From positions 1 to 58,345 of the forward strand of contig JAEEXX010000002.1 of the NCBI GenBank assembly GCA_016287985.1: DNA of 58,345 nt, in the 5' to 3' direction. How positions within the stretch are numbered: the stretch's first letter is position 1; each line of letters starts with the position of its first letter. The translations under genes were made by a program, and so were the position numbers. This document shows positions 9,727-17,755 of the stretch, in pieces. Origin of the DNA: Candidatus Gastranaerophilales bacterium (GTDB taxonomy: Bacteria > Cyanobacteriota > Vampirovibrionia > Gastranaerophilales > Gastranaerophilaceae). Below the pieces are notes generated by a model that was not told the DNA's origin, made no database searches, and worked only from the letters and a program-made list of their open reading frames with translations.

Positions 9727-10644
9727 TTAACTGTGCGGATGTGCAGAATTATAAACATCTTGCATATGTTTCATTGAAATGTGTGTATAAATCTGTGTAT
9801 TTGAAATACCTGCATGGCCTAAAAGCTCTTGAACGACCCTTAAATCAGCGCCGTTTTCAATTAATTTTGTTGCGAAACTGTGTCTGAATACGTGTGGTGT
9901 AACTTTTTTCGGTAATTCTATTTTTGAAACGACATCGTTAATGGCACTTCTTATTGTTTGATTTTGAAGCCTGTATCCTGTGCAGTTAATAAAAATAGGA
10001 CTATTTTCTTCGGGTTCTTTTGTATTATATTCGGGCGCAATTAATTTTCTTGCTGTGTTAATATACTGAATAAGATAGTTTTTAGCTCTATCTGAAATAA
10101 GAACGATACGTTCTTTTGCACCTTTACCGAATACTCTTATTTCGTTTTCTTCAAGATTCAAATCCCCAAAATTCAGATTACTCAATTCTGAAACACGCAT
10201 TCCTGTTGCCCATAAAAGTTCCAGTATAACTCTGTTTCTGAATCCTGCAGGTGTATCAATTTTTATATTGTTTAAAATTTGCTCAATTTCTTCCGGAGTT
10301 AAAAATTTAGGCAGAGATTTTGGCCTTTTTGGTGCAGACAATGAAATAGCCGGATTATTTTCAATATATCTTTCCCTGAATAAAAATTTATAAAAAGTTC
10401 TTATGGAAGCTATTTTACGGGCTATGGTTGTTTTCTTATAATCAAATCTTTGTATAAAATAAAGATACTCCCTCAGTTTATTAAAATCTATTTTTGTACA
10501 ATCCTCGCCGTTAAGCCACAATAAGAAGCTCACAATATCAGAACAATATGCTGTCATCGTGTGCACAGAAAAGTTTTTCTCAACACTTAAATAAGTTTTA
10601 AATTCTTCTGTAAATTCTTTTTCTCTGTTGTTCAAAATATGCAC
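9727..10644 (-). CDS. xerC: Tyrosine recombinase XerC/XerD-type
   Basis: A 305-aa site-specific recombinase of the type that resolves chromosome dimers at dif with FtsK. A SAM-like N-terminal domain (residues 7-95) is followed by the catalytic domain with Arg150 (GMRVSEL), Lys174, His251 and Arg254 (HVFRHS), His277 (LLGHAGI) and nucleophile Tyr286 (QIYTH). The ending VYNSAHPHS is more like XerC than XerD, but with one Xer gene in view the choice is uncertain. The start could be the GTG at 10644 or a TTG at 10635. Nothing nearby looks like an integrated element. Confidence 0.88.
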   Translation of the reverse strand: MHILNNREKEFTEEFKTYLSVEKNFSVHTMTAYCSDIVSFLLWLNGEDCTKIDFNKLREYLYFIQRFDYKKTTIARKIASIRTFYKFLFRERYIENNPAISLSAPKRPKSLPKFLTPEEIEQILNNIKIDTPAGFRNRVILELLWATGMRVSELSNLNFGDLNLEENEIRVFGKGAKERIVLISDRAKNYLIQYINTARKLIAPEYNTKEPEENSPIFINCTGYRLQNQTIRSAINDVVSKIELPKKVTPHVFRHSFATKLIENGADLRVVQELLGHAGISNTQIYTHISMKHMQDVYNSAHPHS

Positions 10645-10719
10645 CCGAATTAATGTTTAAATTTACATTTATTTCGAAATATTATACAATATTTTTATAA
10701 AAGTTAGAAGTAGAATTAT

Positions 10720-10968
10720 ATGAACATTTTTAAAACATTTGAAACATTTTTAAAAGAACCGCTGAGTGTTATTAAGCAAAATTGGGTTCAAATTGTAAGT
10801 GTACAAGCAGATAATCTGTTTTGTCGCAAACCATCGTGTGAAGCCAGTTTACTTAAAAACGGAACTCAGCTTACAGTTATTAATAACGAAAAAATGTATA
10901 ATCTGCTTTCTCTTGTAACTTATAAGGCAAAAAATAAAAACAAAGAGCAGGAACAAAAAATAAACTAA
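10720..10968 (+). CDS. Small hypothetical protein upstream of engB
   Basis: An 82-aa protein I do not recognise. It has an amphipathic N-terminal half and a Lys/Glu/Gln-rich tail ending NKNKEQEQKIN. It has no signal peptide and no membrane segment. It stops six bases before the engB start and is divergent from the recombinase gene, so it is probably the first gene of the engB-WYL-WYL-coaX operon. The ribosome binding site is weak. Confidence 0.55.
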   Translation: MNIFKTFETFLKEPLSVIKQNWVQIVSVQADNLFCRKPSCEASLLKNGTQLTVINNEKMYNLLSLVTYKAKNKNKEQEQKIN

Positions 10969-10974
10969 TTTGAT

Positions 10975-11547
10975 ATGCAGCAAATAAACGCAAGTTTTGT
11001 AATAAGTTCAGAAAAATTATCCGGTTGTCCCGAATCAATACTTCCGGAGTTTCCGCTTTTAGGACGTTCTAATGTTGGAAAATCATCGTTCATTAATGCT
11101 TTGGCCAATAATAAAAAGCTGGCAAAAACATCTAACACTCCGGGAAAAACCAGATTAATCAACTTTTTTAATTTCGATAACGAATTTATGATAGCAGATC
11201 TCCCCGGGTACGGATATGCAAAAGTTTCCAAAGAAGCCCAAGCTAAATGGCAAAAATATTTGGAAGAATATTTATTAAACAGAAAACAAATTAAATCTAC
11301 GATTCAATTTATTGATGCAAGACACGAAATTCAAAAGAATGATTATCAGATGAGAGAATGGGTTAATGCCTATAATTTGCCAATATTTACAGTCGTTACA
11401 AAAATTGACTATATTTCAAGAGGAAAAATTTCGAAAGTTATATCGGATATTAAAAAAGAATTTGGCGGAGAAGTATTGCCGTTTAGCGCAGTTGATGGTT
11501 TTTACAGAGAAAAAACTATTGAATATTTATTAAATTTATGTCAATAA
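10975..11547 (+). CDS. engB: Ribosome biogenesis GTP-binding protein EngB (YsxC/YihA)
   Basis: A 190-aa GTPase needed for large-subunit ribosome assembly. G1 GRSNVGKS is at residues 30-37, followed by the switch region NTPGKTR, G3 DLPGYGYAK beginning at residue 75 and G4 TKID at 142-145. Length is typical of the family. It is the second gene of a plus-strand operon. Confidence 0.95.
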   Translation: MQQINASFVISSEKLSGCPESILPEFPLLGRSNVGKSSFINALANNKKLAKTSNTPGKTRLINFFNFDNEFMIADLPGYGYAKVSKEAQAKWQKYLEEYLLNRKQIKSTIQFIDARHEIQKNDYQMREWVNAYNLPIFTVVTKIDYISRGKISKVISDIKKEFGGEVLPFSAVDGFYREKTIEYLLNLCQ

Positions 11548-11570
11548 TGTTTTCGTAAGGAGAGGGTGTA

Positions 11571-12500
11571 TTGTTAGTTTTAGACGGAAAAACCGATTTA
11601 AATCAAATTTCACTGACCGGAGTAAGAGCTATCACTCTCATCGGACTTTTAGCAGTCGCTCCACGCTCTTTGGAGGAAATACGGCAGGCTTTTATTGATT
11701 TAAAAATTATGGATGAATCACATTCAAATGATATTTTAAGGATAGATTTGAATACTATTAAGTCATTTGGTTGTGAAATTTCGCGCCCATGTGCAAAAAC
11801 CGGTTACAAATACGTTCTGACAAAACACCCGTTCACCATTCCTGTGACTTTGGAAGATGTTAAAGTTTTAAAACGCTTGTTCAATAATATGAAAAGTTCT
11901 ATTGATATTACAAGATTGTTTAAATTTAATCAGTTACTTAATAAAATAGCTAAATACATATATGAAGATGAAATACGGGAGGAATTTTACGGACTTTCTC
12001 CATTAAAACATTATAACAGTGATATTGTTAATACTTTGATTAACGTTTGCGAGGAAGAAAATACAATAACAATTATGTATCAAAAAGCTACCGCAAAATA
12101 CCCAAAACAACAGGAAATTATAGCAAAAAAACTGGTTTACAAAAGTAATAAATTATATTTATACGGGTACGATTTGAATAAAAAAGTTTATGTAACTTTA
12201 CTTGTAAGCAGAATTGTATCAATTGATTCCAAGAAAATAACAAATGAAAAGTGCAAAAATAATACGTTTAATGTTAATTTTGAATTAAAAGATTTTGATG
12301 CAGATTTTCTTACTGATGAAGAAATAGTTATTGGAAATAACAAAAATTCTATCTTGGTTGAAGGGCAATATTTCAATGAATTTTTGGCAATACAAAGAAT
12401 TTTATATTTTGGACCCAAATGCACTGTAACAAAACCTATGGAATTTAGGGACAAGATTATTTCCAAATTAAAAGAAATGAGAAAACTTTATGAAAAATAA
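11571..12500 (+). CDS. WYL-domain transcriptional regulator (first of a tandem pair)
   Basis: A 309-aa protein with a helix-turn-helix-like N-terminus (about residues 15-90) and a WYL-like ligand-sensing domain whose core reads LVYKSNKLYLYGYD followed by VSRIVSID. It starts at TTG, supported by GGAG eight bases upstream. It overlaps the next gene by 11 bp. Tandem WYL proteins recall PafB/PafC, which control DNA-damage genes in actinobacteria. Here the partners precede coaX, so the target is unknown. Confidence 0.75.
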   Translation: MLVLDGKTDLNQISLTGVRAITLIGLLAVAPRSLEEIRQAFIDLKIMDESHSNDILRIDLNTIKSFGCEISRPCAKTGYKYVLTKHPFTIPVTLEDVKVLKRLFNNMKSSIDITRLFKFNQLLNKIAKYIYEDEIREEFYGLSPLKHYNSDIVNTLINVCEEENTITIMYQKATAKYPKQQEIIAKKLVYKSNKLYLYGYDLNKKVYVTLLVSRIVSIDSKKITNEKCKNNTFNVNFELKDFDADFLTDEEIVIGNNKNSILVEGQYFNEFLAIQRILYFGPKCTVTKPMEFRDKIISKLKEMRKLYEK

Positions 12501-13362
12501 AAAGGAAGCCGTTAAAAAGAATTTATCATCAACACAGGTATTAAAAACCTTGCGTGTATTAATGGAAGATGATTATTCAATGGTCGATTTAATTGAAAAG
12601 CTTAATGAAAAAGAACATGAACCGATTTTTAATAATAGTGTGGTAAGCAAATATATAAACACTTGCCGATTTTGCGGTATTACTATTCCAAAAATACAGA
12701 ATAAATATTATGTATCTAAACTTCCTTTCGGAATGGATGTATCCGATGAAGAATACGCAGTTCTTCAAGATATGCAGGATTGTGCGGATATATATATTTC
12801 AAAGAAATCCAAAAAACAATTTGATAAATTTATTCATAAAGTGAATGTATATTCTAACAGGGATATAATTCGTGTTGAAGAAAACTCGGTAAATCTTCTT
12901 TGTGCCGCATTTGAAAAAGCATTGGAAACAGAACGAAAAATAAAACTTTTATTTAAGACAGGGAAATCAATTACCGGCATTCCGTTAAGATTATCCGAAT
13001 ACAAAGGTAAACGCTGTATAACAATTCTTTATAACAATAATGAACGTTTGATTATGTTCGATAGGATTACAGGTATCGAAATAACCAAAGAAAAATTTAA
13101 ACAAGTAAAATTAGATGGCACGGTATTATTTAAGCTAACAGGTGCTTTAGCCGCAAATTACAACCTCAGAGAAAATGAAACTTTAGTCATAAATAATAAA
13201 CCTGATTATATTACAGTTATGAATGACGGAGAAAATAACTTGGCTCTCATTAACAGATTGCTTCGTTATGGTGAACTTTGTGAAATAGAATCTCCAAAAC
13301 ATATTCGTGATGCAGTAAAGAGGAATATAGATGACGCTCTTGCAAATTATGGGGTTATATAA
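12490..13362 (+). CDS. WYL-domain transcriptional regulator (second of a tandem pair)
   Basis: A 290-aa paralogue-like partner of the preceding gene. The N-terminal region (STQVLKTLRVLMEDDYSMVD) looks like a winged helix. The middle holds the WYL-type strands (GIPLRLSEYKGKRCITILYN, then MFDRITGIEI). The C-terminal WCX-like part ends in a regular alpha/beta segment. It overlaps its upstream neighbour by 11 bp and coaX by one base (TAATG), so the three are translationally coupled. The two proteins may work as a heterodimer, as inferred from PafBC. Confidence 0.72.
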   Translation: MKNKKEAVKKNLSSTQVLKTLRVLMEDDYSMVDLIEKLNEKEHEPIFNNSVVSKYINTCRFCGITIPKIQNKYYVSKLPFGMDVSDEEYAVLQDMQDCADIYISKKSKKQFDKFIHKVNVYSNRDIIRVEENSVNLLCAAFEKALETERKIKLLFKTGKSITGIPLRLSEYKGKRCITILYNNNERLIMFDRITGIEITKEKFKQVKLDGTVLFKLTGALAANYNLRENETLVINNKPDYITVMNDGENNLALINRLLRYGELCEIESPKHIRDAVKRNIDDALANYGVI

Positions 13363-14111
13363 TGTTTCTCGCAATAGATATAGGTAATTCAAACATAAAA
13401 ACAGCTATTTTTAATGGCAATAAAATTGAGCACTTATTTCGTTTTCCAACGATTAAAGAAGCCGACGTTGACGATTATTTCAACATTTTGAAAGACAAGT
13501 TAAAAGAGTATCCGATAGACAAATGCGGTATAATTTCTGTGGTGGAAAATTTGGATTCGGTTATAAAAACAGCTATAGACAATATTTTTAATATTGAATC
13601 TTTAATGCTCACTCCTTATTCTTGTATGAGTATAAAAATTGAATCGGAGAAACGAAAATTTGTCGGAATGGATAGGCTTGCAAATATCTATGCAGCATGT
13701 GATTATTCGCTTCCGGCAATAGTTGTTGATATAGGAACCGCAATTACATTTGATATAATTTCAAAAGATAAAGCCTTTTTAGGCGGAGCTATTATGCCCG
13801 GGATAAATATGCAATTGTCTGCATTGCACACTCAGACTTCAAAACTTCCTCTGATTGAGGCAGGAAAATCTGAAATCGCAATAGGAAATACAACAGAATC
13901 CGCAATTCTTGCAGGTGTAATAAGAGGAATTGCAGCAGCAATTGACGGACTTATTTCGCAAAGTGCTGCAGAGCTTGGAGAAGAAGCTGTAATAATAGTT
14001 ACAGGTGGACAATATAAGATTTTAACAGAATACATTAAAACCCGAGTTGACTTTTATGAACCGAACTTAACGTTGTTTGGTATTAAAAGAATTTTTGACA
14101 AGCAAAAATAG
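13362..14111 (+). CDS. coaX: Type III pantothenate kinase
   Basis: A 249-aa ASKHA-fold kinase that phosphorylates pantothenate in the first step of coenzyme A synthesis. The N-terminal phosphate loop is DIGNSN (residues 5-10). Later motifs are GMDRLANIYAA, VVDIGTAITFD and GGAIMPGI, and VTGGQYKIL lies near the end. All are characteristic of CoaX rather than CoaA. It is coupled to the upstream WYL gene and ends the operon 140 bp before ftsZ. Confidence 0.95.
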   Translation: MFLAIDIGNSNIKTAIFNGNKIEHLFRFPTIKEADVDDYFNILKDKLKEYPIDKCGIISVVENLDSVIKTAIDNIFNIESLMLTPYSCMSIKIESEKRKFVGMDRLANIYAACDYSLPAIVVDIGTAITFDIISKDKAFLGGAIMPGINMQLSALHTQTSKLPLIEAGKSEIAIGNTTESAILAGVIRGIAAAIDGLISQSAAELGEEAVIIVTGGQYKILTEYIKTRVDFYEPNLTLFGIKRIFDKQK

Positions 14112-14174
14112 CTATATTTTCATGTCAAATATGTAAATTTTCTTAACAAATGCAGAAAAATTTTACCCAAAAAC

Positions 14175-14203
14175 TTTACAATTTTTTCTATTTAAAATAG
14201 TAT
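14175..14203 (+). promoter_or_regulatory. Promoter of ftsZ
   Basis: TTTACA at 14175-14180 and TAGTAT at 14198-14203 are separated by 17 bp. A start near 14210 would give a leader of about 40 bases with GAGG before the GTG start of ftsZ. Confidence 0.5.
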
Positions 14204-14251
14204 GTTATTATGTTGTTACTAGTATAGTTATTAAGAAAAAGAGGATTAATC

Positions 14252-15439
14252 GTGGATAATTTAGGACCTGATATTTTTGGAAGAAAAGAGGCTGAACCTC
14301 AAACCAACTATGGATATAACATACAATCATCGGACGATGTTGTACAACCGTCACCCGGTGTTAACCCTGCTAAAATTAAAGTAATTGGTGTTGGCGGCGG
14401 CGGCGGAAATGCTGTTAACAGAATGATTAAATCAGGTTTGACAGGTGTTGAATTTTGGTTGATGAATACCGATTTGCAAATATTGAACACATCAACTTGT
14501 AAGAACAGAATTCAACTTGGTGCTAAATTAACTAACGGACTTGGCGCCGGCGGTGAGCCTCAGGTTGGTGAAAAAGCTGCTGAAGAAGCACAACAAGAAA
14601 TTACTCAAGCTATTGAAGGTGCTGATATGGTATTTGTTACTGCCGGCATGGGCGGTGGTACAGGTACAGGAGCTGCTCCGATTGTTGCTAAGATAGCTAA
14701 AGACTTGGGTATTTTGACAATAGGTGTTGTTACAAAACCGTTCTCTTTTGAAGGTAAGAGACGTCAGAATCAAGCTCAGCAAGGTTTGGAAAAATTGAGA
14801 GAATGCGTTGATGCATTGATTGTAATTCCAAACGATAAGTTGCTTGACGTTGTTGATAGAAGAGTATCTCTTCAAGAATCATTCATTGTTGTTGACGAAG
14901 TTCTTTTAAGAGGTGTCCAAGGTATTTCTGATATTATTACAATTCCGGGACTTATAAACGTTGACTTCGCTGATGTTAAGAGCGTAATGCAAGCATCAGG
15001 CTCTGCATTGATGGGTATCGGCAGAGGCACAGGTGAAGGCAGAGCAATTGAAGCAGCTAAAATTGCTATCAATTCTCAACTTCTTGAAACATCTATTAAC
15101 GGTGCAAGCGGTGTAATCGTAAATATTACAGGCGGCCCTGATATGACATTGCACGAAGTAACCGATGCTACGAACATAATTAATGATGCTGTTCTTGATG
15201 ATGCAAGAGTTATAATAGGTGCTGTTGTTGATGATAATATTCAGGGTGAAATCCAGATAACAGTTATTGCAACCGGATTTGAACTAAAATCTCAAATGCC
15301 TGTTGAAGAAAAGGTTGAAAACCGTTCAATAAGCGCAGTAGACTTTTTCTCAGGAGCATTTAATAATACAGCTGCTCCAAAAGCACCGACAATGACTAAT
15401 TTCTCTGATATTCAAATTCCTGATTTCTTAAGGAAATAA
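14252..15439 (+). CDS. ftsZ: Cell division protein FtsZ
   Basis: The bacterial tubulin that forms the division ring. It has 395 aa. Nucleotide-binding motifs are [12 protein letters not shown] near residue 50 and the tubulin signature [10 protein letters not shown] at about 134-143. The T7 loop region ([11 protein letters not shown]) is present. The protein ends with the conserved C-terminal peptide IPDFLRK, which docks FtsA, ZipA or SepF. Translation starts at GTG with GAGG upstream. It has its own promoter and terminator. Other division genes are not in view. Confidence 0.98.
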   Translation: MDNLGPDIFGRKEAEPQTNYGYNIQSSDDVVQPSPGVNPAKIKVIGVGGGGGNAVNRMIKSGLTGVEFWLMNTDLQILNTSTCKNRIQLGAKLTNGLGAGGEPQVGEKAAEEAQQEITQAIEGADMVFVTAGMGGGTGTGAAPIVAKIAKDLGILTIGVVTKPFSFEGKRRQNQAQQGLEKLRECVDALIVIPNDKLLDVVDRRVSLQESFIVVDEVLLRGVQGISDIITIPGLINVDFADVKSVMQASGSALMGIGRGTGEGRAIEAAKIAINSQLLETSINGASGVIVNITGGPDMTLHEVTDATNIINDAVLDDARVIIGAVVDDNIQGEIQITVIATGFELKSQMPVEEKVENRSISAVDFFSGAFNNTAAPKAPTMTNFSDIQIPDFLRK

Positions 15440-15457
15440 TTAAAACTGAAATAATCG

Positions 15458-15488
15458 AAAAACTCTCCGTCAAAAGCGGAGAGTTTTT
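15458..15488 (+). terminator. ftsZ terminator
   Basis: AAAAACTCTCCG pairs with CGGAGAGTTTTT around a seven-base loop, ending in a T-tract. Confidence 0.88.
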
Positions 15489-15578
15489 TGTTGAATAATT
15501 TTACAAGTACCAAATAAGATAATTATCTGTAGATACTTTGATAAAAATTTTTGTGTTATAATAAAGATATAATCATAT

Positions 15579-15650
15579 AGCGGTATCGTCTAGTGGTTAG
15601 GACGGGAGATTCTCATTCTCCAAACAGGGGTTCAATTCCCCTTACCGCCG
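15579..15650 (+). tRNA. tRNA-Glu (anticodon CTC)
   Basis: The cloverleaf folds as D-arm GTC...GAC, anticodon stem GGAGA/TCTCC with loop TTCTCAT (anticodon CTC at 15612-15614), T-arm AGGGG-TTCAATT-CCCCT, and acceptor AGCGGTA/TACCGCC with discriminator G. CCA is not encoded. Six of seven acceptor pairs form, but position 1 is A opposite C72, where G1-C72 is usual. A TATAAT at 15557-15562 is a plausible -10. A partial second copy of its 3' end lies about 200 bp downstream. Confidence 0.88.
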
Positions 15651-15691
15651 AATAAAACAGAGAATACATTTGTTGTATTCTCTGTTTTATT
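15651..15691 (+). terminator. tRNA-Glu terminator hairpin
   Basis: AATAAAACAGAGAATACA pairs with its 18-base complement around a five-base loop, starting directly after the discriminator base and ending TTTTATTTTAC. Confidence 0.8.
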
Positions 15692-15714
15692 TTACAAGTA
15701 ATGCTGGAGATTGA

Positions 15715-15749
15715 GAACCCCTGCAAGTCGTTAGACTTGCTAGGGGTTC
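15715..15749 (+). repeat. Hairpin made from an inverted and a direct half of the tRNA-Glu T-arm
   Basis: GAACCCCT and AGGGGTTC flank an inner stem GCAAGTC/GACTTGC with loop GTTA. The outer arms are the inverted and direct forms of the T-stem strand of tRNA-Glu. A sister structure at 35114-35147 uses the T-stem of tRNA-Leu with inner stem ACAAGAC/GTCTTGT, so the architecture recurs with different sequence. Confidence 0.7.
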
Positions 15750-15864
15750 AGCGACCTGTGAGCAGAGTGCGGAGGACTTTTCTTTGGAAGAAACGAAGTT
15801 TCTGAAAAGAAAATCCGAAGACACGTTTAATGCGAACAGGTCAAGACAATTCCCCTTACCGCCG
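15742..15864 (+). pseudogene. Truncated tRNA-Glu copy (T-arm and acceptor 3' half) split by palindromic element E1
   Basis: AGGGGTTC (15742-15749) and AATTCCCCTTACCGCCG (15848-15864) together rebuild exactly the T-arm and acceptor 3' strand of the intact tRNA-Glu upstream. They are separated by a 98-bp insertion in the middle of the T-loop. No 5' half is present, so this is not a functional tRNA. Confidence 0.8.
15750..15847 (+). repeat. Nested palindromic element E1 (98 bp) inserted in a T-loop
   Basis: It begins AGCGACCTG and ends ACAGGTCAAGAC. Outer stem GACCTGT/ACAGGTC encloses GTG/CAC, GGA/TCC and TTTTCTTT/AAAGAAAA, and an apical stem-loop AGAAACGAAGTTTCT. It shares ends, spacing and stem order with elements at 35020-35112 and 35479-35571, with compensating base changes. 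It has no coding capacity. One A at the junction can be assigned to either side, so there is at most a 1-bp target duplication. Confidence 0.8.
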
Positions 15865-16010
15865 CCATACTTTTTTCTTTACTAAAAAGAAAAAAGTATG
15901 CAAAAAAAGAAAAGAACATATTGGCTTGTAGTTATAACTACAGGCTTTTTGTATATTTACCACTACTTTTCTTTTTTTGTAAAATTTTTGTAATAATTTA
16001 AAATTTTATT

Positions 16011-16040
16011 GGCAAAAAATGTTTTCACAGGTTTTATAAT
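16011..16040 (+). promoter_or_regulatory. AGCAAA-N18-TATAAT type promoter
   Basis: GGCAAA, 18 bases, then TATAAT, with GGTTT directly before the -10. The same layout occurs at 17683, 27972 (minus), 39624, 40601 and 41574. The gene that follows has a normal leader with GGAGG. Confidence 0.6.
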
Positions 16041-16067
16041 GATGTATTTATTAAAAAGGAGGCAATT

Positions 16068-16394
16068 ATGCAAATTAATTCTGTAGGATACCACCCCGGG
16101 TTTAATGCTACTATAAAAGCTAAGAATGTTAATGTTTATGACATGAACAGTAAAAAATTTATAGGCAGCTTGAGCGATTTTACTATTAACACTGCTAAAA
16201 TTGATTCTGTAGTGGATAAAGTTAAGGGTCTGAATCCTGATTTTACAAAAGGAATTACAACATTTTTAATTTCTAACGACAAACAACAAAAGATTTTTGG
16301 CATACCTTCATTATACAGTTTTGAAGATAATAAAAAACTGATTGATGAATGTGCAAAAGAAGAAAATAGATTTAACATATATCAAATCGCTTAA
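16068..16394 (+). CDS. Small protein with the N-terminal M-Q-I...F-N-A leader motif
   Basis: A 108-aa protein of unknown function. It opens MQINSVGYHPGFNATIKA, an example of the leader shared by many otherwise unrelated proteins here. The rest looks like a compact alpha/beta domain with no transmembrane segment. AGGAGG precedes the ATG. It is monocistronic, with its own promoter (16011-16040) and a terminator at 16407-16438. I cannot assign a family. Confidence 0.75.
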   Translation: MQINSVGYHPGFNATIKAKNVNVYDMNSKKFIGSLSDFTINTAKIDSVVDKVKGLNPDFTKGITTFLISNDKQQKIFGIPSLYSFEDNKKLIDECAKEENRFNIYQIA

Positions 16395-16406
16395 ATAAAT
16401 ATTAAT

Positions 16407-16438
16407 GGGGCGGCTCGTTATAATTAACGAGCCGCCCC
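16407..16438. terminator. Strong GC hairpin between convergent genes
   Basis: GGGGCGGCTCGTTA pairs with TAACGAGCCGCCCC around TAAT. The flanking T-tracts are weak on both sides. It separates the small leader-motif gene from the efflux adaptor gene. Confidence 0.7.
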
Positions 16439-16452
16439 TTATTAATACTTAA

Positions 16453-17613
16453 TTACATCGGAGGTCTGCGCATTCCTCCTGCAGGAGCTTTCTTTCTCCC
16501 TCCGGTTGATGCAATTACAACTCTGTCTCCGGATTTTATTTCATCTGAAATAATTTGAACTTTATTGTCATCAGAAACCCCGAGTTCTATATCATAACGT
16601 TTTAAGCCTGTTTTTGTTTTTATCCAAATACCTTGATGTTCGTATTTTTTACCTGTTGTTTCAGGTGTAAATTTAAATGCCTGTACAGGTACGCAAAGTG
16701 CATCTTTTACAGAATTTGTAATTATAGAAACATTTGCGCTCATTCCCGGGATTACAAGTCCTTCCGAATTATCAACCGAAACGATAACGGTATAAGTTAC
16801 GACATTGTTTGTTGTGGTTGAGGCTAAACGTACCTGCGTAACCTCGCCTTCAAAACTCCTGTCTTGATATCCGTCAAGGGTATATTTTACTTTTTGTCCG
16901 ACTTTAATTTTGCCTATATCTGCTTCGGATACGCTTGTTTCAATTTGCATTTGAGTCAAATCTTTTGCAACTTCAAATAGTGTCGGTGTATTAAAACTTG
17001 CCGCAACGGTTTGTCCGACGTCAACTGCTCTTAAAATAACCGTTCCGTCGACTGGTGAAGTAATTTTTGAATAGCCGAGGTTAGTAAGATTATTTGTCAA
17101 AGTCGCTTGTGCAGCACTGACTTCAGCATTCGCAGCAGCAACTTCGGCAAGTGCCTGTTGATAGTTTGCATACGCTAATTCTACTTCATCTTTTGAAACA
17201 TAGTTTTTGTCATAAAGATGTTTGTATCTTAAATAATTATTTTTTTTGTAATTGAGTGTTGAATTTGCTTTTGCTTGAGCAGCTTTGGCAGTGCTTAATT
17301 TAGCATTTGATTGATCTACATTTGCCTGAAAAAGGCTCGGGTCAAGCTCTGCAAGCAAGTCACCTTTTTTAACGACGGAATTATAATCTACATAAATTTT
17401 CGCAACAGTTCCGGAAACTTGCGTACCGACTTCAATTGTGTTTATAGGTTTAATCGTACCTGATGCTTCGACATACTGTGTAATGGTTTCTTGCGTAACA
17501 GGTTTTGTTATGTATCTGACGGTTTTTTTGTTAATAATTCCTATTGCACAAAACAGTGCTAAAATACCTGCAAGTATTATTAGAATGTATTTCTTTTTGA
17601 AATTTATTTTCAT
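16453..17613 (-). CDS. Efflux pump periplasmic adaptor (membrane fusion protein, MacA/HlyD family)
   Basis: A 386-aa protein with an N-terminal anchor or signal helix (about residues 9-27). A lipoyl-like half begins VEASGTIKPINTIEVGTQVSG, a long Ala-rich coiled-coil hairpin covers about 100-165, and a second lipoyl half and beta-barrel follow (SPVDGTVILRAVDVGQTV). Such adaptors link an inner-membrane MacB- or RND-type pump to a TolC channel. The tail is Gly/Met/Pro-rich (APAGGMRRPPM). AGGGG precedes the ATG. A TolC-like gene lies 1 kb away on the same strand, but no pump gene is in the window. Confidence 0.9.
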   Translation of the reverse strand: MKINFKKKYILIILAGILALFCAIGIINKKTVRYITKPVTQETITQYVEASGTIKPINTIEVGTQVSGTVAKIYVDYNSVVKKGDLLAELDPSLFQANVDQSNAKLSTAKAAQAKANSTLNYKKNNYLRYKHLYDKNYVSKDEVELAYANYQQALAEVAAANAEVSAAQATLTNNLTNLGYSKITSPVDGTVILRAVDVGQTVAASFNTPTLFEVAKDLTQMQIETSVSEADIGKIKVGQKVKYTLDGYQDRSFEGEVTQVRLASTTTNNVVTYTVIVSVDNSEGLVIPGMSANVSIITNSVKDALCVPVQAFKFTPETTGKKYEHQGIWIKTKTGLKRYDIELGVSDDNKVQIISDEIKSGDRVVIASTGGRKKAPAGGMRRPPM

Positions 17614-17682
17614 GCTAATCCCCTGTTATCACAAATTATATCAAATGTTTGTGCGTTGTTCAATAAACATTTATACTTACCT

Positions 17683-17712
17683 AGCAAAAAATATTTTTGC
17701 GGGTTTTATATA
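17683..17712 (+). promoter_or_regulatory. AGCAAA-N18-TATATA promoter
   Basis: AGCAAA at 17683-17688 and TATATA at 17707-17712 with exactly 18 bases between and GGGTTT before the -10. It drives the 17756 gene, which has AAAGGG as ribosome binding site. Confidence 0.6.
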
Positions 17713-17755
17713 TGATATAAGTAATATAAATTAAAATACAGAAAGGGTTAGAATT

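Noticed and set aside
9539-9730. 63-residue plus-strand frame between rimO and the Xer gene
   Set aside because: It has no ribosome binding site and reads straight through the terminator hairpin at 9694-9718. A shorter frame at 9576 is better supported.
15750-15847. Integron attC site
   Set aside because: The element is a long imperfect palindrome but lacks the RYYYAAC and GTTRRRY core boxes, and there is no integron integrase or cassette array.
15651-15864. Prophage or integrative element attL/attR at tRNA-Glu
   Set aside because: The duplicated tRNA 3' end is only about 200 bp away with no integrase or other gene between, so it is not an integrated element of the usual kind.
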